Source: Escallonia rubra (lineage: Eukaryota > Streptophyta > Magnoliopsida > Escalloniales > Escalloniaceae). From it: 64,000 nucleotides of DNA. Location: positions 1-64,000 of the forward strand of contig JAVXUO010001530.1 in NCBI GenBank assembly GCA_033065855.1. Reading direction: 5' to 3'. Under the pieces are notes generated by a model, which ran no database searches, was not told the origin of the DNA, and was given only the letters and a program-made list of their open reading frames with translations. A program made the translations under genes and the position numbers. Shown in pieces: positions 21,536-31,246 of the stretch (its first letter is position 1; each line of letters starts with the position of its first letter).

Positions 21536-22200
21536 TACCTACGGTATAAACCGTAGGGAAAGGTTTGTGTCCTATTTTCTGGGCATTAATCCCTACGGTT
21601 TAAACCGTAGGGAAAGGCTTAAAAAAAGGCTATGATTTAACTTTAGCCTACGGAATGTACCGTAGGTATAGCTTAAGGTACCCATTTTCTGGGCATTAAT
21701 CCCTACGGTTTAAACCGTAGGGAAAGGCTTAAAAAAAAGCCTATGGTTTAACTTTAGCCTACGGAATGTACCGTAGGTATAGCTTAAGGTACCTATTTTC
21801 TGGGCATTAATCCCTACGGTTTAAACCGTATGGAAAGGCTTAAAAAAAAGGCTATGGTTTAACTTTAGCCTACGGAATGTACCGTAGGTATAGCTTAAGG
21901 TACCTATAGGGTAAGCATATCCCTACGGTATTGGCCGTAGGCATAGCATTCAAAAATAAAACTTAAGCCTACGGTTATACCGTAGGCTAATCCTACAAAA
22001 CCGTCGCTATAAGTGGGTTAATACGAATTCGGCATAGGTATTATGCCTACGGTATAACCGTAGGCATAACCTTAAATCCCGTAGGCATAGATCTAGGGCA
22101 TCGCCACTTCTGGCTACGGTAGAGTACCGTAGGGATAGGCTATGCCTACGGGACATGGCACCTATACCTACGGTACTGTACCGTAGGCATAAGCTGGTTT
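21536..22200. repeat. 3' subterminal palindromic repeats of the CACTA element
   Basis: A unit of about 122 bp is repeated three times (about 21540-21905): CCTACGGTTTAAACCGTAGG, then a purine stretch, then CCTACGGAATGTACCGTAGG. It is followed by more divergent copies up to the terminus. The shared half-site CCTACGG/CCGTAGG occurs more than 20 times. In this family subterminal repeats are the binding sites for the TNPA-type protein. That role is inferred here. Confidence 0.85.
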
Positions 22201-22210
22201 TCTTGTAGTG

Positions 22211-22965
22211 GATCCAAGAAATTTGACACCTCTTCATGGAAAGAAACACCCAATTTATACTCAATAACCAAAATTTTGTGCCAAGAGAACTCAACATCTA
22301 ACAAAATAAAACTTCCGACTAACATTATAACTTACCAGCATAACAAATAATCATTGACCAATTTGGCTCCATTACGAGTTTAAGAAGTTATAAAGCAGAA
22401 TTTAGAGATACTCGTTGAACAAGCATCGCCATTGAGAGTTTTAGGATCCTTGACTTCGAAATATAGAGCTTGGAAAGTGATAGTGATATAATCAATGACA
22501 GCGCTGTGCACCGCCACCGGTGAAAGTGGTTGTGCGCCACCACTGGCGACCGTGCCGTGCGCCTCCACCAACTACAATGGCCATGCGCCGCAAGCGACGA
22601 CACCTCTTAACCCAAATCCCTACCTCCACAACACCAACCTTTACCTCCAAATCCCTAACATAAACAATTCACCGATGGTCCGATCGGAACCCCCAATTGC
22701 ACCAAATCCATTCTATAGAAGAGAGATAGATGGGAAAGAAGTGTGCGTTACAAACCTGAGAAAGCACGGCGGAATTTGGCCTCCCCTCGTACCCTGGGCA
22801 TTGGCTTTGCAGCGAGATCCGAACGGCGGAATCCGATAGAGAGGACAGAAGATTGATGACTCGATCAAGCAGAATGAGAGAGAGAGGTTGGGGCTGGTAT
22901 GGATTTTGTGTGTGTATTTTGATAGTTTCAGAAGACTTTGAATAAAAATAAACCGAGAAACATTA
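22211..22965. other. Flank of the CACTA element; possible remnants of a minus-strand host gene
   Basis: On the minus strand, a CT-rich stretch (about 22885-22820) precedes an ATG near 22803 reading MPRVRGEAKFRRAFS up to a GTTTGT-type donor, which looks like a leader and first exon. Further down the same strand is a Gly/His/Arg-rich open stretch (about 22600-22380). None matches a protein I recognise, and no complete gene can be drawn. Confidence 0.25.
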
Positions 22966-22969
22966 TTTT

Positions 22970-23275
22970 GCATCCCGCCTTAAGATTTCTATCACTAGCG
23001 GTCGTTACTTATTTTTCCTTTTCAACTGTATCAACATAAAAATTTTATCACTATCGGTCGTTAATACAATGACAATACTTATAAAGTTGCCAATGTTGCT
23101 TTTTCAAAATTAGAGTCACGCTTCCGCCAAGTAATAACTTTCTCATTGGTATCAGATATGGCACTATGACAGACCAATTATGGCAACCTCTGTACTTGTC
23201 ACAGTTGGTGCTAATTAGTGACACTTTATGTTGTCATTTAAAAAATTGTCACAAATGATATATTTTCTTGTAGTG
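22970..23275 (-). mobile_element. Terminal fragment of a second CACTA-type element
   Basis: On the minus strand the sequence begins CACTACAAGAAAATATATCA at 23275, a second canonical CACTA end distinct from the 10.9-22.2 kb element. About 300 bp of non-coding sequence with repeated GTGACA/TGACAA-type words follows, and no opposite terminus is seen before 22965. It abuts duplication copy A in the middle of a sequence that copy B keeps continuous. Confidence 0.6.
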
Positions 23276-23280
23276 CGCCC

Positions 23281-24238
23281 AGTAACACCATTTCTATTTA
23301 CTTTTGATATAGAAACTAGTTTATGGTCCTGTGGAGCATCGATATCCACGCCCCCCCAACAACAACAAAAACGCTCGGCTTCTGGCAAACATGGCAGAGA
23401 AACTTTCCTATTTCACTCTTGATTTTATTTTCAAAATTTATGTAGTTCATTAGAAGTTGCTACCAGAACAGTTGATAGAGTAAATTGGTCATGATTTACA
23501 TTCGCAAAAATCATGAGATCATCCAAAAAAGTTCCTAAATCAACGAGTGTAACGTCTATGATAGATGAAAGTACACACCGTTTGTCATTTCTAAGAACCA
23601 AAGACACCAAAGAATTGCCTCCCATTAAATTAACCTAGAAATTGGCCATAATTTCGTCAAATTGGGCCTAAAATTGTAAGGAATTATATGGAAACAAAGT
23701 TCCAAATACCTTGAATTTGGCATTTCCCACATTGAGATGAAAAAGGTCCCATGGGTGTGCCAATGTTTGCGCTTGCGGGCAAACTCCAACTTTAAACGTG
23801 GATTCTTTTTGGCCTCTTATACGAGGACTTTTCAGAAAACAGAAATAATGTGCGCCCAAATATGACAAAGAGAGCTTTTGATTGATTGTGAATATATTTA
23901 CAAAGCACAATCTTTCCAAGTCCGGGAGCTAGAATTCCTATCAATTGATAGGAAGAGCTTCTAAACATAAAAGGAAAGGAAAAAAAAGAAGAAAAAGACT
24001 TAAAAACTCAAGTCATGATTTGTTTGAAGGTTTTTGATGATGATGCTTCTGTTCTTCTTTAACCCATTATTTATACTACATATTAGATAGTAGAAAATAA
24101 CTACAACAAAAAGACAAACTACCTACTTAGATAATAGCTACCCACTAATAAGCAACTAACTACACATATTCTTTATCAATAGGAGCACGTTTTTAGAAGT
24201 TAGTTTCTTCCATGATAAAATAACTATCTGATTTGAAT
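23281..24238. repeat. Segmental duplication, copy A
   Basis: It aligns along its length, diverged and with small indels, with copy B at 25367-26438 (continuing at 31247-31318). Shared blocks include TGTAGTTCATTAGAAGTTG, AATCATGAGATCATCC, CATTTGTCATTT(C/T)CTA and TTCTTCCATGA(T/G)AAA. Minus-strand open stretches occur in the same place in both copies (e.g. SLVSLVLRNDKRCVLSSI in A), hinting at an ancestral coding segment that I do not recognise. Confidence 0.8.
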
Positions 24239-25050
24239 CTTGATCATCTCATGTTCATAAATATTAATAGACGTTAAAGTCATTTAGTGGCATTTAGTTA
24301 AAGAGACGTCATTAGTGAAAAATATATTTGTTGGTGCAAAGATTGGTCCCCTAGCTCAAGCATTTGAATACTTGGAAATTGCAAAGAGTCATATTTTTCA
24401 AAGGAAAAATATTTTTTCACTATCGCAGACTTGCAATCTTTAGGGAAAGAATTTTTGCCATAGATTGGCTTCAGTTGCACCAAGATAACATTGGAATGTA
24501 CTATAAAAAGAAACACTTTTTCAGTATTTATAGCACTGCACTCTTAACAGTGGAATTAACTTTTCTTATTAGTAGTCTTTCATTATCGATAGCGTTGCAT
24601 TTTTTTGCTATTGATATGTCATCTATTGGTTTAAGCTGTACCATCTTGATTTTGCATATACCAAAATCAAAATAACATTCACTATCGATACACTAGTCAC
24701 AATCGATACGCTTGCACTCTTCTATCGATATAAACTCTTCAAAGTGTGGAAGTATTTTTAACTATCGATAGTCTTGCACCCTTTGAAAGTGACAGTAATT
24801 TTTACTATTGGTGGCCATTGCAAATGAGTATAAACAACAAATTGAGTGGTTTTATGCCCCACTTACAGAAACTTTATCCAGTAGACCACTGTGCACACAT
24901 ACTTAAAAAGCATGAACATATGGCCATAGTATCATCATCTTATCAAATGAACTTTCGCATGTTAAACCGTATATAAATCATGCTGATTTGACAGCCATAA
25001 AAAACACACACATTGGTGTGAACCTCAAATCCGAAGTGGGTGTTGCATAC
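24239..25050. other. Intergenic; cluster of ATCGATA words
   Basis: No gene is seen. CTATCGATA or TATCGATAG-like words recur at about 24577-24775 (at least five copies), short and partly palindromic. Confidence 0.4.
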
Positions 25051-25381
25051 CTAAATATGATGGATCCAAAAGTTTTCTAAATGTACTTGTACCTTGGTAT
25101 TCATAAAAATTAGAGTAATCTTCCATCACAAATGGATTTTTAAAATATGTATCAGCCATGCCATCATCTTGCTTTGGCCACTTTTTATATGATCGTGAAA
25201 TGCATTGTTGGTTTAGAGCTTCTAGTGATTTGGCATCATTTTTCTCGATACAAATGAATTGGTCTTTCACCGTTTTCGAAGCATCAGTATGCCTAATAAC
25301 ACCATCTGCAAATTCTTTTTGTGTAGAAATGATTTTATGGTATTGTGGAGCATTGATATGCCCCCGGTCACACCATTTCAA
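25051..25381 (-). CDS. Unrecognised protein-like exon
   Basis: An open minus-strand frame reads KEFADGVIRHTDASKTVKDQ..., WPKQDDGMADTYFKNPFV and YEYQGTSTFRKLLDPSYL, then meets TTTAG|GTATGC, a good splice donor at 25051/25050. Composition is ordinary and protein-like. A duplicated peptide of the form NAPQ(D/Y)HK(I/L)(I/L)ST appears here and again upstream at about 25430-25400 in another frame, so a 69-bp stretch is duplicated with loss of frame. The start is not defined. No domain is recognised. It may be an exon of a decayed host gene spanning duplication copy B. Confidence 0.35.
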
Positions 25382-26438
25382 TTTACTTTAGATGTAGAAA
25401 GTATCTTATGGTCTTGTGGAGCATTAGTATGACCCCCCAGTAACACTATTTCTATTTTCTTTTTCAAAAGTGTCCGGCAAACATGGCAGAAAAACTTGTT
25501 TTCTGACAAAATCAACTTCATTAAGAAGGGATTCATCCATGCATGATGAGTGCATCTAGTCAATACGTTCAACCATTATTTGTGTTCCGGCCATGGCAAT
25601 CGTTGAAAGGAGCCGTTTAACTTCGCCTTTCATCAAAATAATTTTAAAAATTGCCTTCGAACATCCTCCTACTTCATATGGAGTATTTCCAAACGAAGTT
25701 GATGGAAAATCTAGACGCATACACTCCTAATTTCATCTTCAAACTTTTGTAGTTCATTAGAAGTTGTTAAACTATTGATAGAATAAGTTCGTCATGATTT
25801 ATATTCGTACAAATCATGAGATCATCCCAAAAAATTCCTAAATTGGGTAGTATAATATTTATGCAAGATGAAAATACAAACCATTTGTCATTTTCTAGGA
25901 ACCGAAGACGCCAAAGAATGGTCTCTCATTAAATAAACAAAAAAAAGTTTCATAAAATTGGGCCTGACATTCTAAGGAATTATTTGGAAACATAGCTCCA
26001 AATACCCTGAATTTGGAGTTTCCCACTTTTAAATTAAAATGGTCCCACTAGGCGTGCTAATGTTTGTGCTTGCACGCAAACTCAAAATTTTAACGTGGAT
26101 TCTTTTAGGCCTCTTATCTAAGGACTTCTCTGAAAATAAAAAATAAACTGCAAATAGAAATTATGCGGCCCAAAAGAAAACAATTTTGATTGGTAATATT
26201 TCCAAGTCTAGAAACTAGAACCCTTGATAGGAAGAGCTTCTAAACATGAAAGAAAAAAAAAAGAAGAAAAAAAAAACTTGAAAACTAAAATCATGATCTA
26301 TCTTAAGGTTTGATGATGATGTCTCTGTCCCTTCTTTGACCTATCATTTATGTTATTGATTAGATTGTAGAAAATAACTACAACTAAAAGACAAACTACA
26401 CACTTAGATAATATATAACTACCCACTAATAAGTAACT
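25367..26438. repeat. Segmental duplication, copy B (interrupted at 26440)
   Basis: Homologous to 23281-24238. The match breaks at the Harbinger-like insertion and resumes at 31247-31318 (CACTTATTCAATAACA / TTCTTCCATGAGAAAGTAAC). Copy A has no insertion at this point, which gives the empty-site control. Confidence 0.8.
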
Positions 26439-26675
26439 AACGGTCCGTTTGGAACCAATTCTTTTAGGATTTGGATTTCAGATTTGGAATTGGATTTGGA
26501 ATTCAATTCACTTTTTTTTGTTTGGAATGAAAGGGAAATCAAATCACGGAATTCCAATTTTGTAATTGGAGAACAAAGGAAATGGAAAGGCAATAAATTT
26601 TTAGACAATTATATCCCTGACTTACGATGAAAAATAAATTACAGTAAGTGATTTCAAGTGTGCTAGTGCCACCAC

Positions 26676-27294
26676 ATGATGGTGGTGGTCGTGGCAGTAG
26701 CACTGCACGGGATAGCAATATCGACTGTGGAAGTGGTGGGGTGGTCAAGTGATAGTAATGATGGTAGTGATGGTATTGAGGTGTCACAAGGTGTAAATGG
26801 TGGTCGTCAACTGACACCAATAGTGATGCCGATGGCAGTAGTGGTTGCGGTGGTGGTAATGGTGGTGGCGGCAATAGTGGTGGCAGAAACGGTGGTAGTA
26901 GTGATGTCGGTGGCAGTGATGGTTATGGCGGAAGCAATAGTGGTGGTGGCGGCAGTAGCGGTGGTGGAGGCAATGGTGGCAATAGTGGTGGCATTGGTGA
27001 TGGTGGTGGTGTGGCAGTAATGGTGGCGATGGTGGTGGTGGTGGCATTATTGGTGGCTATAGTAGTTGTGGCGGCGATAGTGGTGGTGGCGGTGGTGGCA
27101 GTGGTGGCGGCGGTGGCAGTAGTGGTGGTGGTGGTGGTGGTGCTGGCAATAGTGATGGCGGTGGTGCTGACAGTAGTGATGGCGACGGTGGTAGTTGTGG
27201 CAGTACTGACGGTGGTGGTGGCAATAGTGGTAGCGATGGTGGTGGCGGTAGTAGTGGTGGCAGTGGTGGTGGAAATAGTGACAGCGACAGTGGT
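26676..27294. repeat. GGT/GGC-rich trinucleotide minisatellite, left part
   Basis: Long runs of GGTGGTGGC, GGTAGTGGT and similar triplets. It resumes at 30757-31015 beyond the LTR element. The Val/Ala ORFs on the plus strand and His/Pro ORFs on the minus strand are by-products of the repeat. Confidence 0.92.
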
Positions 27295-30200
27295 TGTAAC
27301 GCCCCGAGTTTATTTACGGAGCGTTAATGCCCAGAATACACAGATCAGATAAAATTCCATAACTATCAGAAGACTTCAAATTGGTAAATCAGAGCATACA
27401 CTAAAATCCCAAACGAAACAATATTGAAGGTCAACCAAATGAAATCAGAAAACCTTAAAATATCAGAAAAACGGAGTCAGAAAAAAAAGCTTTACTCTTT
27501 ATCATAAATCTCCCAAATGGTCAATCAGAGCATATACTAATAATTTCCAAAATACATCAATATCTGACATAGGGGCCCAAAGCTTTTATACAATCCAAAA
27601 TTTCTCTAACACAGAGTTTCAAAACGAAACCTAAACGATACCAACTTGTCTTTATTATCTACACTTAAATGTCAATACTAACTCTGAAATAAGGCAGCTA
27701 ACTTTGGTCACACAGCTAGCCCTTCAAATCCAAAATCCCACCTACTAACCACTTGAAAGGAAAAACATTAAGGGAATGAGCCAAATGCCCAGTAAGGTCG
27801 CTCAGAGGACCAATCAAGGAAAACAAAAGTATATGAGAAACGAAATTTCGGAATCACAAAAGTTTTCACCAGAACTGATAATCAAACCAGATTTCAATTG
27901 TCAAAACATATCTGTATGACAAAATTTCAAAAAGCACACTCGTTTCAACTAAATAGAGATTAGACCGAATATCATATGCCAAAATATATCAGAGTACAGA
28001 AATAGACACTAGAGATATCAGACCGAATATCATATGCCAAAATATATCAGAGTACGGAAATAGACACTAGAGAGCCATTCAGAAAGTGGTCACATACGTC
28101 ATTCCTGACATATGAGGCCGGTTCAGAAAGTAAGATCGCGATCTCTAGCTCAACTCCCCTGAGCTAGCCCACGTTTCAATCCACGTGGGTAAGTCAGAAA
28201 TAAGTCACATACACTGTGACATGGCTCATAAAGTCACTAAAACAAAATCTCAAAATAACCGTTATCAAGTATCGAACAAATCAAACCATATTCAAAAGTT
28301 TCAAAATCACATTATCAAATAACGAACTCGTCAAACAATAAGTGGAGTTCACGAAAATAATAATGACCATAAATCACTGAAACGACGATATCAATGTGTC
28401 AATATTCTGAGGTCAAACAAATCCGACGGAATTTGATTTTTTCACAAATCATAGAATTGACAACAAGTCATTCTCAATAAAATTCAAAACAAAAAGGAGC
28501 GAAAGAATCACTTATCCCTATTTGAAGAAGTTCGGATTTCAGAAGAATCTAAAGACTTACATGACCGATTGGTCCATCGCTGATTCGAATTTCGAAAGTA
28601 AACCCTTACCTTAATCAAGCCTTCTCCTTCTCTCTTTCCACCGCAAGGGTAAAGGGAACAAACTTCCCAAGCTTTTTGAGAGCCACAAATCCTTAAGCTC
28701 CTCCTTAGAGCTTCCAAATTTTTCAAGCCTTCTTCTCTATCTCTCTCTCTCTCGCACAAAGGAGAAGAAAAGAAACAGAGAACCCAAAAAGGCTAGAAAT
28801 GAAATAGAACACTATTTATAGCGGACAAAAATTTTAAAGTTTTCATTCGACCGAAAATCAACTTTAAGTCGACCGAAAACAACTTTGAGTGGACTAAAAA
28901 CAACTTTGAGTCGACTAAAAATACATTTCAGTCGACTGAAAGTCCTGTTCAAAAACACTGTTCATTTTACTGTTCAAAAACACTGTTCATCGACTACAAA
29001 CTTTTAGTCGACCGAAAACTCTTTTAGTCAAGACTGTTCAAAGTTACTGTTCAAAACACTGTTCATAATATTGTTCAAAAACACTGTTCATAGTTACTGT
29101 TCATCGACTAAACTTTTAGTCGACTGAAATCACTCTTTTAGTCGACTAAAACCTTTAAATTCGACTAAAACTCCAGAAAACCATTTTTACACAATTTAAA
29201 TACTTTTTAGTCGACCGAAACACTCTTTTAGTCGACTAAAACCTTTTAAATTTGACTAAAAACTTCAGAAACCATTTTTACACAATTTGAATACTTTTTA
29301 GTCGACTGAAACACTCTTTTAGTCGACTAAAAGCTTTTAAATTCGACTAAAAACTTTAGAAAAACCATTTTTACTCAATTTAAACACATTTTAGTCGACC
29401 GAAACACTTTTAGTCGACCAAAAACACTTTTAGTCGACTAAAACCTTTTAAATTCGACTAAAACTCCAGAAAACCATTTTTATTCAAAGCCAAACTATTT
29501 TCCTTCGACCGAATATTTCAGAACTCAAAAACTTTATCATCAATAAGTTTTGATTCGAATGAAACCACTTTCATTCAACCGAAAATTTCAGAAACAATCC
29601 CAATTCATTTTCTTAATGTTAACAAAAGACCACAAACTTAATTATTCAAAAATATTAATTTCGCACAAGGAAAAAAGGAAATTTTCGGGGTATTACATTC
29701 TCCCCCCCTTAAAAAAATTCTGTCCTCGGAATTTAAAACGATTCTTAATTATCAAAAGTAGCTCCTCGCTTCCCAACACGAGTCAAAACATTCCTCACAC
29801 TATTAACTGAAATTCTGACTTCGAAACATGGCTTAACTAGCCTACGAAATGGACTGAGCGAAAATTTCGCCTTTCAAAATTTTGACAATCGAAATGAATC
29901 TCCAATACATAAAGCTTCAGAGGCGCTACTATGATAATATACCAAACTATATACTTTACAAAATCCGGATAACACTTAACTTCAAGCCTGAGGTGCACCA
30001 AGTACTAAACAATTTCATATACCATCTGACATGTCGTACGAAATTCAAACTTAAGTTTTTAGCCTCCATTGTCATCACCATCCCAAAAATATATTCAGAT
30101 TGCTCCTCAAAGAATTTATACTTAACTAACAATGAAACACACTGAATCAAGTTACTCTAAACAAAATTCAAATGATTTGAAACCAATACAATACCGACAG

Positions 30201-30751
30201 GCTCATGTTATGCCATTTGTTAACACATTAAACCATAGCCTTGGTACAAAGCCTAACATTGTCACACTTAACTTCAATCGTACACCAAAAGTAATAACCA
30301 ATCTTCACATTAGTCACAAGGATTTATACTCCAAAATCTTCAAATCAAAATTTCCGCCCGTACAAAATCACAATTGAGCCATATCAATACGCTCTTAATA
30401 ACATTTCACTAATAACTGAGTGTAACACATAACCAAAGTTGACAAACTCTTATACGCCTTCCGTCCAAAGCTTCATCCACATTGTTAGACTTTCAAATAT
30501 GATTATCCATGATCAATCATCAACATCAAATATTCAAAGATTCTATACTCCAAAAACATTTTATTACTTCAAACACACGGTTTCTTAAGGCAACATCAAG
30601 CTCAACTTTCTGCCCAAACTTTTCAACTACAAAAGATCACAACTCAAAATCTAAGGCTTAACTAAATTAAAACCACAAAAAAAGACCACATATTTAATTA
30701 TTAAAAAATATTAAGTTTGTCCAAGGAAAAGAAAATTTTCGGAGTAGTACA
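27295..30751 (-). mobile_element. LTR-retrotransposon remnant (probable Ty3/gypsy), minus strand, non-coding, broken
   Basis: A 5-bp duplication GTGGT lies at 27290-27294 and 30752-30756. In minus orientation, a full-looking LTR of about 2.4 kb (29697-27295, TGTAATACCCC...GGCGTTACA) is preceded by a purine-rich tract (complement of 29698-29711) and about 1 kb of decayed internal sequence. A short piece of the opposite LTR's outer end sits at about 30751-30665. No coding domain survives. The junction style (AAGGGGGGAGAA then TGTAAT) is common in plant Ty3/gypsy elements. Old and heavily shortened. Confidence 0.75.
28860..29490. repeat. GTCGAC-rich tandem repeats inside the LTR
   Basis: The words TTTTAGTCGACTAAAA and TTTAGTCGACCGAAA recur about 20 times. 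From about 29100 they fall in a unit of roughly 110 bp that also contains CCATTTTTACACAATTT. The TTTTAGTCGACTAAAA core is a perfect 16-bp palindrome. Confidence 0.8.
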
Positions 30752-30756
30752 GTGGT

Positions 30757-31015
30757 AGTTATGGCAGTGCTGGCGGTGACGGTAGTGCTGGCGATGGCAG
30801 TAGTTTTAGCAGTGGTTGTGGCGGCAACGACAATGGTAGTGGTGGCAGTGGCAATGGTGGTAGTGGTGGTGGCGGCGACGACGGTGGTGGTGGTGGTGGT
30901 TACAGTAGTGATGGTAGTAGTGGTGCCGGTGGTGGTGGCAATAGTGGTGTTGGTAGTGGTAATAAAAGTGGTGTGTTAGTAGCGGCAATGAAGATGGTGG
31001 TGGGTGGTTCATCGA
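30757..31015. repeat. GGT/GGC-rich trinucleotide minisatellite, right part
   Basis: Continuation of the 26676-27294 array after the LTR insertion. Confidence 0.9.
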
Positions 31016-31246
31016 TGGAGACATCCAGAAAAAAAGGGTTGAGATAGGTAAATAATTACTTTTAATTCAAGTAAATAGAAATTCCATAAAATTCGACCAT
31101 TTTTCATCGGATTTCACACTATAGAAACAAATCCAGTCAAATTCAATGAAATTCAATTCCAATTTCTTTTTTTAATGTTTCAAACAACAAACCTTAAGGA
31201 TTTGAAATGAAATTCCATCAATTCCATAGTTCCAAACACACTCTAA

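Larger units (their letters stand above)
10899..22210 (+). mobile_element. CACTA (En/Spm) DNA transposon, full length, 11,312 bp, damaged
   Basis: The left end is CACTACAAGAAACTG and the right end is ...TTTTCTTGTAGTG, giving a 12-bp terminal inverted repeat (CACTACAAGAAA). Both ends are flanked by the 3-bp target duplication GAT (10896-10898 and 22211-22213), as the family makes. Inside, left to right, are a TNP2-type transposase gene, a short Arg-rich candidate exon, a CA-rich minisatellite, a spliced TNPA-like (Transposase_24) gene ending near 21052, tandem repeats, and a 3' subterminal zone of CCTACGG/CCGTAGG palindromes. The genes carry stops and a frameshift, so this copy could move only if supplied in trans. 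The target duplication is intact. Confidence 0.93.
26441..31243. mobile_element. PIF/Harbinger (Tourist)-like element containing a GGT minisatellite and a later LTR insertion
   Basis: The ends CGGTCCGTTTGGAACC and GGTTCC...-type complement (right end GTTCCAAACACACTC) form an imperfect terminal inverted repeat. TAA flanks both sides (26438-26440, 31244-31246), the target size used by this superfamily. Subterminal sequence on both ends is rich in GGAATTxGATTTG-type words. Removing the retroelement and its 5-bp duplication leaves about 1.34 kb with no coding capacity, so it is a non-autonomous copy. Superfamily assignment rests on the TAA and the general end sequence only. Confidence 0.6.

Noticed and set aside
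26676-27352. Val/Ala-rich plus-strand ORFs that could be called membrane proteins
   Set aside because: They are read-through of a GGT/GTG triplet minisatellite. The minus strand gives equally long His/Pro ORFs.
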